Below are positions 8,714-16,771 of a stretch of 64,000 nucleotides of DNA, piece after piece. The translations under genes were made by a program, and so were the position numbers. The stretch spans positions 310,001 to 374,000 of the forward strand of contig NZ_BBUZ01000022.1 of NCBI RefSeq assembly GCF_001417735.1, in the 5' to 3' direction. The notes beneath the pieces are model-generated. The model had not been told where the DNA came from, ran no database searches, and was given only the letters and a program-made list of their open reading frames with translations. Source of the stretch: Streptomyces sp. NBRC 110028. GTDB lineage: Bacteria > Actinomycetota > Actinomycetes > Streptomycetales > Streptomycetaceae. Every line of letters begins with the position of its first letter. The stretch's first letter is position 1.

Positions 8714-9822
8714 TGACCGCGGAAGCGGTGCCCGTCGCCGCGCCCCATCACGGCGCGTTCCATCCGCTGCGGGTGGCGGCCGTCGATCCGCTCGCCGATG
8801 ACGCGGTCGCCGTCACCCTCCGGGTGCCGCCCGCGCTGCGCGAGACGTTCCGCTTCGTCCCCGGGCAGCACATCGCGGTGCGGCGGTTCGCGGACGGCGC
8901 GGAGATCCGGCGGACGTACTCGATCTGCGCCCCCGCCCCTGGCCCGGAGGGGCCCGAGCGCTTGCGGGTCGGGGTGCGGCTGGTGGAGGGCGGCGCGTTC
9001 TCCACGTACGCCCTCAAGGAGCTGGCGGTCGGGGAGGTGGTGGAGGTGATGGCCCCGGCGGGCCGGTTCGTGCTCGCCCCCCGGCCCGGCCACTTCGCCG
9101 CGGTCGTCGGCGGCAGCGGCATCACGCCCGTGCTGTCCATCGCCGCCACCCTGCTGGAGCGGCAGCCCGAGGCCCGCTTCTGCCTGATCCGCAGCGACCG
9201 CACCGCCGCCTCCACGATGTTCCTGGAGGAGGTCGCCGACCTTAAGGACCGCTGGCCCGACCGGTTCCAGCTGGTGTGCGCCCTGTCCCGGGAGGAACAG
9301 CAGACCGGGCTGGTGTCCGGGCGGCTGGATCAGGAGCGGCTGACCGGTCTGCTGCCCTCGCTGCTGCCGGTGGATTCGGTGGACGGCTGGTTCCTGTGCG
9401 GTCCGTACGGGCTGGTGCGCGCCGCCGAGCGGGCGCTGCGCGGGCTCGGGGTGCCCCGCGGCCGGGTCCACCAGGAGATCTTCCATGTGGCGGCGGGCCC
9501 CGGCGAGGGCGTCTCCCCCGCACCGCCCCCGGCCGCCGCGCCCTCGCACAGCACGGTGACGGCGACCCTGGACGGCCGGTCGGGGAGCTGGCCGGTGCGG
9601 GACGGGGAGTCGCTGCTGGAGACCGTGCTGCGCAATCGCGCGGACGCGCCCTACGCCTGCAAGGGCGGGGTGTGCGGGACCTGCCGGGCGTTCCTGGTCT
9701 CCGGGGAGGTGCGGATGGACCGGAATTTCGCGCTCGAGCCGGACGAGGTGAAGGCCGGCTATGTGCTGTCCTGTCAGTCCCATCCGGTCGGCGAGCGGGT
9801 GGAGCTGGACTTCGACCGCTGA
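8713..9822 (+). CDS. paaE: PaaE, reductase subunit of phenylacetyl-CoA epoxidase
   Basis: This 369-residue protein has an FAD-binding domain (RRTYSICAP), an NAD-binding domain (VVGGSGITPVLSIAATLL) and a C-terminal plant-type 2Fe-2S ferredoxin domain. The ferredoxin cysteines lie in CKGGVCGTC plus a distal Cys in LSCQS. PaaE passes electrons from NAD(P)H to the PaaA di-iron centre. It is the last gene of the operon. About 170 non-coding bases follow before the acyl-CoA dehydrogenase, which has its own operator. Confidence 0.95.
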   Translation: MTAEAVPVAAPHHGAFHPLRVAAVDPLADDAVAVTLRVPPALRETFRFVPGQHIAVRRFADGAEIRRTYSICAPAPGPEGPERLRVGVRLVEGGAFSTYALKELAVGEVVEVMAPAGRFVLAPRPGHFAAVVGGSGITPVLSIAATLLERQPEARFCLIRSDRTAASTMFLEEVADLKDRWPDRFQLVCALSREEQQTGLVSGRLDQERLTGLLPSLLPVDSVDGWFLCGPYGLVRAAERALRGLGVPRGRVHQEIFHVAAGPGEGVSPAPPPAAAPSHSTVTATLDGRSGSWPVRDGESLLETVLRNRADAPYACKGGVCGTCRAFLVSGEVRMDRNFALEPDEVKAGYVLSCQSHPVGERVELDFDR

Positions 9823-9931
9823 CCGCCCGCCGCCCCGGCGGGCGGCACGACGGGGCGGTGCGAGGGGGCGGGACGACGGGGCGGGACGACGCGGGCGGGA
9901 CGACGCGGGCGTTCGGGGCGTTCCCTTCTTG

Positions 9932-9945
9932 TAGAACCTGTTCTA
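9932..9945. promoter_or_regulatory. KstR-like operator palindrome
   Basis: TAGAACCTGTTCTA is a perfect inverted repeat of TAGAAC around CT. It matches the TNNAACNNGTTNNA operator known for the TetR-family cholesterol-catabolism repressor KstR of mycolic-acid actinomycetes. It lies 48 bases before the acyl-CoA dehydrogenase start. No kstR gene is visible in the window, so the regulator is inferred. Confidence 0.6.
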
Positions 9946-9992
9946 TCTTGACGGGCCGTCAGATGTAGCTCGACGGCGCGGGAGGACGGACA

Positions 9993-11147
9993 GTGGACTT
10001 CACCTTCACCGAGGAGCAACAGGCGGCCGTGGAGGCGGCGAAGGCCGTCTTCTCCTCCACCACCCCGGACGGCGTGCCCAGCCCCGCCCTCACCCCCGGC
10101 GCCGTCGCCGAAGATATCGACCGCGCGCTGTGGCGCAGACTCGCCGACGCCGATCTGCTCGGGCTGACCCTCGACCCGCGCCACGGCGGCTCCGGCCTCG
10201 ACCCGCTCGCCCTGTGCCTGGTGCTGCGCGAGTCCGCGAAGGTACTGGCCCGGGTGCCGCTGCTGGAGACCGCCGCGGCCGCCCTCGCCGTGCAGCGGTA
10301 CGGCGCCCCCGAGCTGTGCTCCGCCGTGCTGCCCCGGACCGCCGACGGCGACCTCGTGCTCACCGTGGCCTCCGCCGGGCGTACCGGCCACGGCCCGGCC
10401 GAACTCGCCGTCCAGGCACGCCGGGACGGCGGCGGCTGGGTGCTGGACGGGGCGCAGACCGCGGTCCCCTGGGCCGCCGACGCCGACCGTCTGCTGATCC
10501 CCGCCCACACCGGTGCGGGCCGGGCGCTCCTCGCCCTGGTCCCCCGCGACCGGCCGGGGACCGGCTTGGACGAGCAGGTCTCCACCAGCGGCGAGCGGCT
10601 GGCCGAGGTCCGGCTGGACGGCGTACGGGCGGACGGTCACGAGGTGCTGGACGCGGAGGGCGCCTGGGACTGGCTGCGCGCGCTGCTCACCACCGGCACC
10701 TGCGCGCTGGCGCTGGGCGTCGGCACGGCGGTGCTCGAACTGACCAGCTCGTACACGTCCACCCGCGAGCAGTTCGGCCATCCGCTCGCCACGTTCCAGG
10801 CGGTCGCCGTCCAGACCGCCGACCGGTACATCGATCTGCGGGCCATGGAGGCCACGCTCTGGCAGGCCGCCTGGCGGCTCTCCCGGGACGAGAAGGGCCC
10901 GGAGTCGACGGCGAACGGGGCACTGCCGGTCGCCGGAGACGTGGCGGTCGCCAAGATATGGGCCGCCGAGGGCGTACGCCGGGTCGTCCAGACCGCCCAG
11001 CATCTGCACGGCGGCTTCGGGGCGGTCACCGACTATCCGCTGCACCGCTATCACGCCTGGGCCAAGCAGCTGGAGCTGTCCCTGGGCCCGGCCGCCGCCC
11101 ACGAGGAGGCACTCGGCGAACTCCTCGCCGCCCACCCCCTCGCCTGA
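9993..11147 (+). CDS. Acyl-CoA dehydrogenase family protein
   Basis: This 384-residue flavoprotein of the acyl-CoA dehydrogenase superfamily starts with MDFTFTEEQQAAVEAAKAVF. It has a mid-beta domain and a C-terminal helical FAD-binding domain (YTSTREQFGHPLATFQAVAV, RVVQTAQHLHGGFGAVTDYPLHRYH). These enzymes introduce a 2,3-double bond into acyl-CoA esters. The usual catalytic glutamate region is not obvious, as in FadE subunits of steroid-type heterotetrameric dehydrogenases, so it may need a partner subunit; that is inference. The GTG start at 9993 has GGGAGGACGGACA upstream. Control by the KstR-like palindrome is likely. Confidence 0.88.
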   Translation: MDFTFTEEQQAAVEAAKAVFSSTTPDGVPSPALTPGAVAEDIDRALWRRLADADLLGLTLDPRHGGSGLDPLALCLVLRESAKVLARVPLLETAAAALAVQRYGAPELCSAVLPRTADGDLVLTVASAGRTGHGPAELAVQARRDGGGWVLDGAQTAVPWAADADRLLIPAHTGAGRALLALVPRDRPGTGLDEQVSTSGERLAEVRLDGVRADGHEVLDAEGAWDWLRALLTTGTCALALGVGTAVLELTSSYTSTREQFGHPLATFQAVAVQTADRYIDLRAMEATLWQAAWRLSRDEKGPESTANGALPVAGDVAVAKIWAAEGVRRVVQTAQHLHGGFGAVTDYPLHRYHAWAKQLELSLGPAAAHEEALGELLAAHPLA

Positions 11148-11176
11148 GACACCCCGCAGACCCGGACCTGCCCGGA

Positions 11177-11530
11177 CTACAGCACGAAGGCGCCCTCCGC
11201 CGTGCCGTCCTGGCCACCGACCATCGGACGGCCGGCCGCCTCCCAGGCGAGCATCCCGCCGTCCACGTTCACCGCGTCCAGCCCCTGGGCGACCAGATAC
11301 TGCGTCACCTGCGCTGACCGCCCGCCGACCCGGCACATCACATGCACTCGGCGCTCCCCGCCGACCGACTCGGTCAGCTCACCGAACCGGGCGACGACCT
11401 GACCCATCGGAATGTGAAGGGCGCCCTCGACATGCCCGGCCGCCCACTCGTCGTCCTCCCGGACGTCCAACAGAAAGCCATCGGCCGGTACCGCCGCGGC
11501 CTCCACCTGGGGAAGCTGGGCAAAATGCAT
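11177..11530 (-). CDS. Rhodanese-like domain protein
   Basis: This 117-residue single-domain rhodanese contains the DVREDDEWAAGHVEGALHIP segment. Its active-site loop CRVGGRS retains the catalytic cysteine, so sulfurtransferase or persulfide carriage is plausible. Three candidate starts are nested here; ATG 11530 (MHFAQLPQ) is best because GAGAGG lies 8-9 bases upstream. It converges with the acyl-CoA dehydrogenase and follows the J-domain-like gene with a 43-base gap. Confidence 0.88.
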   Translation of the reverse strand: MHFAQLPQVEAAAVPADGFLLDVREDDEWAAGHVEGALHIPMGQVVARFGELTESVGGERRVHVMCRVGGRSAQVTQYLVAQGLDAVNVDGGMLAWEAAGRPMVGGQDGTAEGAFVL

Positions 11531-11573
11531 CACACACACCTCTCACACGACATCGTCAGCTCGGAGAAACCTA

Positions 11574-12524
11574 CTACCGCGCCAGCTCCGCCAGCCGGGC
11601 CTCCTTCTCGGAGACCTGGGCGAGCAGCTGCTCGGCGATCTCGTCCAGCAGCCGGTCCGGATCCTCCGGCGCCATCTTGATCATCGCGCCGATCGCACTC
11701 GACTCCAGCTCGGAGGCGACCTCGGCCAGCATCTCCTTGCGCTCGGCCAGCCACTCCAGCCGGGCGTACAGCTCCTCGCTGCGGCTCGCCCTCCGCTCGG
11801 GCGGCGGCGGACCGGCCTCCCACTCCTCGGCCAGCTTCCGCAGCGCCACCTCGTCCCCGGCCGCGTACGCCGCGTTGACCCGCACGATGAACTCACCGCG
11901 CCGCTCCCGCTCGGCCTCCTCCTCGGCCAGGTCCGGGTGGGCCTTGCGGGCCAGGTCGCGGTAGATCCGGCGGGCCTCCTCGCTCGGCCGCACCCGCGGC
12001 GGCGGCTGCACCGGCTGCTCGGTGAGCATCGCGGACGCCTCCGGCGACAGGCCCTCGGAGTCGATCCAGCCGTGGAACAGCTCCTCCACGCCGGGCATCG
12101 GCTGCACCAGCCCACGCGCCTCGCGGGCTCTGCGGCGGTCCTCCGGATCGCCGGTGCGCGCCGCGACCGCCTCGGCGATCAGCGCGTCCAGCTCGTCCAG
12201 GCGCGAGTACATCGGGCCGAGCCGCTGATGGTGCAGCCGGGAGAAGTTCTCCACCTCGACCCGGAAGGTCTCCACCGCGATCTCGAACTCGATCAGCGCC
12301 TGCTCGGCCGCCCGCACCGCCCGCTCAAGACGCTCCGCGGCCCGCGCGTCCTCCTCGGATCGCGCCTCCTCGGACTGGGCCTGCTCGGACTGGGCCTGCT
12401 CGGACTGGGCCTGCTCGGACTGGGCCTGCTCGGACTGGGCCTCGGCCGGCGCCTGAGCTTCCTCCTGGGGCTCCGCCTCGGACACCGCCCGCTGTGCCTG
12501 CTGCTGCGCTTCCCGGTTCGTCAC
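11574..12524 (-). CDS. Coiled-coil protein with J-domain-like segment
   Basis: This 316-residue protein begins with a Gln/Glu/Ala-rich stretch holding a tandem AQSEQ repeat (residues about 29-52). A long coiled coil follows at about 55-125. Then comes a segment, about 180-235, resembling a J-domain: SEEARRIYRDLARKAHPDLA includes the HPD tripeptide after a helix II-like sequence, followed by a helix with NAAYAAGD. The C-terminus is another coiled coil. J-domains stimulate DnaK-type chaperones through HPD. No signal peptide or membrane segment is seen. I do not recognise a named family, and no chaperone gene is nearby. Confidence 0.8.
   Translation of the reverse strand: MTNREAQQQAQRAVSEAEPQEEAQAPAEAQSEQAQSEQAQSEQAQSEQAQSEEARSEEDARAAERLERAVRAAEQALIEFEIAVETFRVEVENFSRLHHQRLGPMYSRLDELDALIAEAVAARTGDPEDRRRAREARGLVQPMPGVEELFHGWIDSEGLSPEASAMLTEQPVQPPPRVRPSEEARRIYRDLARKAHPDLAEEEAERERRGEFIVRVNAAYAAGDEVALRKLAEEWEAGPPPPERRASRSEELYARLEWLAERKEMLAEVASELESSAIGAMIKMAPEDPDRLLDEIAEQLLAQVSEKEARLAELAR
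12371..12442. repeat. 15-bp tandem repeat inside the J-domain-like gene
   Basis: The unit CGGACTGGGCCTGCT is repeated nearly perfectly 4.8 times in frame, encoding repeated AQSEQ on the minus strand. The repeats are identical at the DNA level, which suggests recent expansion by slippage and likely length variation between strains. Confidence 0.9.
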
Positions 12525-12563
12525 CCGCTCAGCCTACGTGGGGCACTCCTCGGGACTCGCGCC

Positions 12564-14009
12564 TCACACCCCCGGCTCGGCCGCTATCCGCCCGGCACGC
12601 ACCGCGGCCAGCAGTTCCGCGTGATCCGCCTCCGTGCGGTCCGCGTATGCCACCGCGAAGCCGGCCATCGCCTCGTCCAGCTCCTCCCCCTTGCCGCAGT
12701 ACCCGGCGAGCACCCGCGGATCCGCGCTGTGGGCGTGCGCCCGCGCCAGCAGCGCGCCCGTCATCCGCCCGTAGTCGTCCATCTGGTCGGCGGCCAGCGC
12801 CGCCGGGTCGACGCTCCCCTTGCGGTTACGGAACTGCCGTACCTGGTACGGCCGCCCGAGCACTGTCGTCCAGCCCAGCAGGATGTCGCTGACGACCTGC
12901 ATCCGCTTCTGGCCGAGCACCACCCGCCGCCCCTCGTGGACGACCTCGGGTATCTCGAAACCGGCCCGCCCCAGATGCGGCAGCAGCGCGGACGGCCGGG
13001 ACTCCTTCACCTGCAGCACCAGCGGCTCGCCCCGGTGATCGAGCAGCAGCACCACATACGACCGCGTCCCCACACTGCCCGTGCCCACGACCCGGAACGC
13101 CACGTCGTGCACCTCGTACCGGGCGAGCAGCGGCAGCCGGTCCTCGGGCAGCGTCCCCAGATAGTCGCCCAGCGCCTCCGCGACCGCCACCGCCTCGGCG
13201 TCCGGCACCCGCCGCAGCACCGGCGGCGCGTCCACGAAGCGCCGGGCCACGGGCCGCCCGGAGGAGCCCTCATCGCCCGGAACCGCCTCCGTGGCCTTGG
13301 CGGCGAAGCGCGCGCTCGTGTTCCGCCGGGCCTTCTCGGCGACCCGCTCCAGCGTGCCGGCCAGGTCCCGGGCGTCGGTGTGCGAGACCAGCTCCTCGTC
13401 CGCGATCGCGTTCCACGCGTCGGTGGCCGGCAGCTTGGCCAGCAGCCGCACCGTGCGCCGGTAGGCACCCGCCGCGTCACGGGCCGCCGACCGGCAGGCG
13501 TCCTCGTCTGCACCGGCCTCCCGCCCGGCCAGCACCAGCGAGGCCGCGAGCCGCTTCACATCCCACTCCCACGGACCGTGGACGGTCTCGTCGAAGTCGT
13601 TCAGGTCGATGACCAGACCGCCGCGCGCGTCCCCGTAGAGCCCGAAGTTGGCGGCGTGCGCGTCACCGCAGAGCTGCGCACCGACGCCGGTGACCGGAGT
13701 GGCCGCCAGGTCGTGGGCCATCAGCCCGGCCGAGCCGCGGAGGAAGGAGAACGGGGTCGCGATCATCCGCCCCACCCGTATCGGCGTCAGCTCCGGCAGC
13801 CGCCCGGCGTTCGACCGCTCGACCGCCTCCACCGCGTCCGGCCGCCCGGGAGCGGGCGAGGGCAGCACGGCGTGCGCCGAGCGCGGCACCCGCTTCCGCA
13901 GCGCCTTCCCCTCCTGCCGGGGAGAGGGACCATCCCCGCGCCAGGCCGCGAACCCCGGAACCCGGGGCAGCCGCCGGGCCGCCCCGCTCCCACCCGTGCC
14001 GTCAGCCAT
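12564..14009 (-). CDS. DUF2252 domain-containing protein
   Basis: This 481-residue protein is recognised as DUF2252. Diagnostic stretches are VPRSAHAVL, RMIATPFSFLRGSAGLMAHDL, QLCGDAHAANFGLY and VIDLNDFDETVHGPWEWDVKRLA. The GDAH...N and DLNDFDE motifs resemble the catalytic and metal-binding loops of kinase-like phosphotransferases, but the substrate is unknown. Start candidates are GTG 14012 and ATG 14009, directly adjacent; the ATG follows GGGGGGC at good spacing. It appears monocistronic. No membrane segments are seen. Confidence 0.87.
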   Translation of the reverse strand: MADGTGGSGAARRLPRVPGFAAWRGDGPSPRQEGKALRKRVPRSAHAVLPSPAPGRPDAVEAVERSNAGRLPELTPIRVGRMIATPFSFLRGSAGLMAHDLAATPVTGVGAQLCGDAHAANFGLYGDARGGLVIDLNDFDETVHGPWEWDVKRLAASLVLAGREAGADEDACRSAARDAAGAYRRTVRLLAKLPATDAWNAIADEELVSHTDARDLAGTLERVAEKARRNTSARFAAKATEAVPGDEGSSGRPVARRFVDAPPVLRRVPDAEAVAVAEALGDYLGTLPEDRLPLLARYEVHDVAFRVVGTGSVGTRSYVVLLLDHRGEPLVLQVKESRPSALLPHLGRAGFEIPEVVHEGRRVVLGQKRMQVVSDILLGWTTVLGRPYQVRQFRNRKGSVDPAALAADQMDDYGRMTGALLARAHAHSADPRVLAGYCGKGEELDEAMAGFAVAYADRTEADHAELLAAVRAGRIAAEPGV

Positions 14010-14150
14010 CACGCCCCCCGCTTCGATCCTCGCCCGTCACCGGCCCCGCCGACAGCGCTCACGCCCCCGACCGACCAGCACCGTACCCCCGATCGCCCAC
14101 GTCCCGTCAGGGCCTGTGGAAAACTCCGGTAAACCCGGCGAAAGTCCTGC

Positions 14151-14543
14151 TCAGCGCCGGAACTGCTCCGGGCAGCCGCCGCCCTCGGGCAGATGATCCT
14201 CGGCCCACCGCCCGAGTTCCTTCAGCGCGGGCTCCAGCGCCTTCCCCGCCTCCGTCAGCCGGTAGGCCACCCGCAACGGAGGCCCGGGGTCCACTTCGCG
14301 GACCACCAGCCCCGCCGCCGAGAGTTCGGTGAGGCGGTCCGACAGCATGCGTTCGCTGATGCCCGGGATGGCCCGCCGCAGCTCGGCGAAGTACGCGCCC
14401 TGCTCGGTCAGTACGGCCACGATCAGCCCGGTCCACCGCTTCCCGAACAGCTCGAAGACCCGGGTCATCTTGCCGTCGACCTGCTTGCACACGTGCTCGT
14501 CGTGGACCTCGGGCCCGCCTCCGTCCGCCATGGAATACACCAT
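14151..14543 (-). CDS. HxlR family transcriptional regulator, probable quinone/redox sensor
   Basis: This 130-residue winged-helix regulator of the HxlR family contains VFELFGKRWTGLIVAVL and GISERMLSDRLTELSAAGLVVRE. It has just two cysteines, at residue 19 before the first helix and at 124 near the C-terminus. That layout matches quinone/diamide-sensing HxlR proteins such as Bacillus YodB, which form disulfides between subunits. The divergent neighbour is an azoreductase, the classical YodB target. ATG 14543 is used; ATG 14531 is also possible. Neither has a strong ribosome site. Confidence 0.88.
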   Translation of the reverse strand: MVYSMADGGGPEVHDEHVCKQVDGKMTRVFELFGKRWTGLIVAVLTEQGAYFAELRRAIPGISERMLSDRLTELSAAGLVVREVDPGPPLRVAYRLTEAGKALEPALKELGRWAEDHLPEGGGCPEQFRR

Positions 14544-14582
14544 ACCTGCGTTTCGTTTGGTGCTGCAGAAAAGTAAGCTACT

Positions 14583-14599
14583 GTACCAATCGTAGGTAC
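14583..14599. promoter_or_regulatory. Candidate HxlR operator between hxlR and azoR
   Basis: GTACC-N7-GGTAC is an inverted repeat centred in the 108-base divergent intergenic region. A second inverted repeat, AGTA-N3-TACT, is next to it at 14572-14582. HxlR/YodB operators are TAC/GTA-type palindromes in this position. Binding by the adjacent regulator is inferred. Confidence 0.5.
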
Positions 14600-14651
14600 G
14601 TAGAAAAACACCCGCTCCTTACGGGAGCGCTTTGTCCACGGAGGCACCTTC

Positions 14652-15305
14652 ATGCCCACGCTTCTTCACATCGACACGTCCGTTTTCCCCGGCGAGGCCT
14701 CCGCCTCCCGCGCGGTGACCGCCACCTTCCGCAAGGAGTGGGAGGCCCAGCACCCGGACGGCACGGTCATCTACCGCGACCTTGCCGCCGAGCCGCTGCC
14801 GCACCTGGACGGCCTCGCCGCCCAAGCCGGATTCGTCCCCACCGAGACCCACACCCCCGAGCAGCAGGCCGCCTTCGCGCTGCGCGACACCCTGGCCAGT
14901 GAGCTGGAGCAGGCCGACGTGGTCCTCATAGGCGCCCCGATGTACAACTTCACGATTCCCTCCACCCTCAAGGCGTGGCTGGACCACGTGATCATCATGG
15001 GCCGCACCTCCGGGGCCGAGCAGACCACCACCTCGGGCACCCCGACGATCGTCGTCGCCAGCCGGGGCGGCGGCTACGGTCCGGGCACCCCGCGGGAGAG
15101 CTTCGAGTTCGTCACGACCTACCTGGAGAAGGCCCTGAAGGGCGCGCTCAACCTCGACGTCGAGTTCGTTGTGCCGGAGCTCACCTTGGCTCGCAGCAAC
15201 CCGGCGATGGCCGACCTGGTCGAGCTCTCGGACGCCTCCAAGGCGAAGGCCCACGAGGACGCCGCGGCGAAGGCCAAGGCGCTCGCCTCCCGCTTCGCCG
15301 CCTGA
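14652..15305 (+). CDS. azoR: FMN-dependent NADH-azoreductase
   Basis: This 217-residue flavodoxin-fold enzyme of the AzoR/NAD(P)H quinone reductase family contains HIDTSVFPGEASASR, APMYNFTIPSTLKAWLDHV and ASRGGGYGPGTPRESFEF. It reduces quinones and azo compounds by two-electron transfer with FMN, which protects against quinone stress. GGAGGCACCTTC precedes the ATG. It is divergent from the HxlR regulator, which probably represses it until quinones appear. The C-terminus is Lys/Ala-rich and helical, normal for the family. Confidence 0.93.
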   Translation: MPTLLHIDTSVFPGEASASRAVTATFRKEWEAQHPDGTVIYRDLAAEPLPHLDGLAAQAGFVPTETHTPEQQAAFALRDTLASELEQADVVLIGAPMYNFTIPSTLKAWLDHVIIMGRTSGAEQTTTSGTPTIVVASRGGGYGPGTPRESFEFVTTYLEKALKGALNLDVEFVVPELTLARSNPAMADLVELSDASKAKAHEDAAAKAKALASRFAA

Positions 15306-15353
15306 GCCACCTCAGCCACCTCAGCCGCCTGCGTCTCAGCCGGCCGCGGAGCC

Positions 15354-15382
15354 GCGGGGCCGCCCCTCCGGGGAGGCCCCGC
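15354..15382 (+). terminator. Probable azoR terminator
   Basis: An 8-bp GC-rich stem (15354-15361 with 15375-15382) closes a 13-base loop that can itself pair. It is 50 bases after the azoR stop. Only a weak T-run follows, as is common in Streptomyces. Confidence 0.5.
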
Positions 15383-15497
15383 TTCCGTTCGTCGGACCGA
15401 GCCGGGGGCGACCGATGTGGATCAAGCCGAACTGGAAGTGGATCAAGCCGATATCGAGTCGCACTCAAGGCGAGACCGAGCGGCCCGCCACATAAAG

Positions 15498-15549
15498 CGG
15501 AGCGGGCCTCTCCCGAGCGACTTTCGTCACTCCGGAGAGGCCCGCTCCG
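15498..15549 (-). terminator. tRNA-Leu terminator hairpin
   Basis: A perfect 16-bp stem (15498-15513 with 15534-15549) is extended by an inner stem capped, on the minus strand, by GAAA. It starts 2 bases after the tRNA-Leu 3' end and is followed on the minus strand by CTTTATG. Confidence 0.75.
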
Positions 15550-15551
15550 AC

Positions 15552-15638
15552 TGGTGCGCGAGGGGGGAGTTGAACCCCCACGCCCTTTCGGGCACTGGAA
15601 CCTGAATCCAGCGCGTCTGCCTATTCCGCCACCCGCGC
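15552..15638 (-). tRNA. tRNA-Leu (anticodon CAG)
   Basis: On the minus strand the sequence folds into a class II tRNA. It has a 7-bp acceptor (GCGCGGG with CTCGCGC), an anticodon loop TTCAGGT with CAG, a long variable arm (TGCCCGAAAGGGCGT region) and a T-arm with GTTCAAC. Discriminator A is at 15555 and an encoded CCA at 15552-15554. It reads CUG, the most used leucine codon in such genomes. Confidence 0.97.
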
Positions 15639-15945
15639 ATGGGTGTTGTCTTCCGCTCACCGCCTGTCCCCCCGGGCCTTTCGGTCCGGTTCGCTGCGGC
15701 GCCTTCCGACATCGAGAACACTAGCACGCTGGGCAGGGTGGATTCACACTCGTTGTCGAGCCCCCGCCCGGAGGGGCTCCGCCGCGGTTGCGGGACACTG
15801 TCCGGAGGGCACCTCTACGATCCTGTGAGAGGTGACACTGCTCCACAGGGCCAGGAAGGGGAACCACCCGATTTCCCGACGCGTGGATACGATCAGTAAG
15901 CAGTACCAGGACGACACTGAGCACGACTGAGGAAGGAGGTGCCCC
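15639..15945. other. Intergenic region between tRNA-Leu and fhaA
   Basis: This stretch of about 300 bases must hold the tRNA-Leu promoter on the minus strand and the fhaA operon promoter on the plus strand. A small GAGCCCC/GGGGCTC hairpin lies at 15758-15779. A TACGAT hexamer at 15888-15893 could be a -10 element, but no matching -35 is seen. No gene is supported. Confidence 0.5.
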
Positions 15946-16761
15946 GTGGGAGTACTGAAGCGCTTCGAGCAGCGTCTCGAGGGTCTCGTGAACGGCACCT
16001 TCGCCAAGGTGTTCAAGTCGGAGGTCCAGCCCGTCGAGATCGCGGGCGCGCTCCAGCGTGAGTGCGACAACAACGCGACCATCTGGAACCGGGACCGGAC
16101 CGTCGTCCCCAACGACTTCATCGTCGAGCTGAGCACCGGCGACTACGAGCGGCTCGCGCCGTACTCCGGGCAGCTCGGCGACGAGCTCTCCGGCATGGTC
16201 CGCGACTACGCCAAGCAGCAGCGGTACACCTTCATGGGCGGCGTCAAGGTCCACCTGGAGAAGGCCGACGATCTCGACACCGGCCTGTACCGGGTGCGCA
16301 GCCGGACGCTGGCCTCCAGCGAGTCCCAGAGCGCGGCCGCCCAGCAGGCCCCGGCCCGCGGCGGGGCTCCGCAGCAGCGGCCCGGCGGTTACGGCGGCCA
16401 GCCCGCGGGCGCGCCGCCCATGCCCAGCGCCCCTCCCGGGGCCCGGAGCGGCGCGGGCTCCGTCCCGCAGCCGCAGGGGCAGACCCGGCGCTGGATTGAG
16501 ATCAATGGCACTCGCCACCAGATCTCCCGGCCCACCCTGGTTCTGGGCCGCAGCACCGACGCTGACGTGCGCATTGACGATCCCGGTGTCTCCCGCAGGC
16601 ACTGCGAAATCCGGGTCGGAACACCGCCGACCATCCAGGATCTGGGGTCGACGAACGGCATCGTGGTGGACGGACAGCACACCACCCGCGCTACGCTCCG
16701 CGACGGCTCACGCGTCGTCGTGGGCAGCACCACCATCGTTTACCGGCAAGCCGAAGGGTGA
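15946..16761 (+). CDS. fhaA: FhaA: DUF3662 and FHA domain protein
   Basis: This 271-residue protein has an N-terminal DUF3662 domain (about 1-115), a Gln/Pro/Gly linker and a C-terminal FHA domain (about 185-268). The FHA motifs are LVLGRSTDADVRI, DPGVSRRHCEI and DLGSTNGIVVDG. FHA domains bind phosphothreonine, so FhaA is expected to dock on substrates of PknB, which in mycobacteria include cell-wall factors. The GTG start has a strong GGAAGGAGG ribosome site. It is the first gene of the fhaA-fhaB-pstP-rodA-pbpA-pknB operon and stands 10 bases before fhaB. Confidence 0.95.
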   Translation: MGVLKRFEQRLEGLVNGTFAKVFKSEVQPVEIAGALQRECDNNATIWNRDRTVVPNDFIVELSTGDYERLAPYSGQLGDELSGMVRDYAKQQRYTFMGGVKVHLEKADDLDTGLYRVRSRTLASSESQSAAAQQAPARGGAPQQRPGGYGGQPAGAPPMPSAPPGARSGAGSVPQPQGQTRRWIEINGTRHQISRPTLVLGRSTDADVRIDDPGVSRRHCEIRVGTPPTIQDLGSTNGIVVDGQHTTRATLRDGSRVVVGSTTIVYRQAEG

Positions 16762-16771
16762 AGCGGGGGCA

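Noticed and set aside
11937..14132. A long Leu/Gly repeat frame on the plus strand opposite the J-like and DUF2252 genes
   Set aside because: The apparent GLGLLGL repeat is only the reverse reading of the 15-bp AQSEQ repeat.
15417..15605. Small frame with a duplicated GTGGATCAAGCCGA segment before tRNA-Leu
   Set aside because: It runs through the terminator and into the tRNA; there is no ribosome site. The short direct repeat may be noise.
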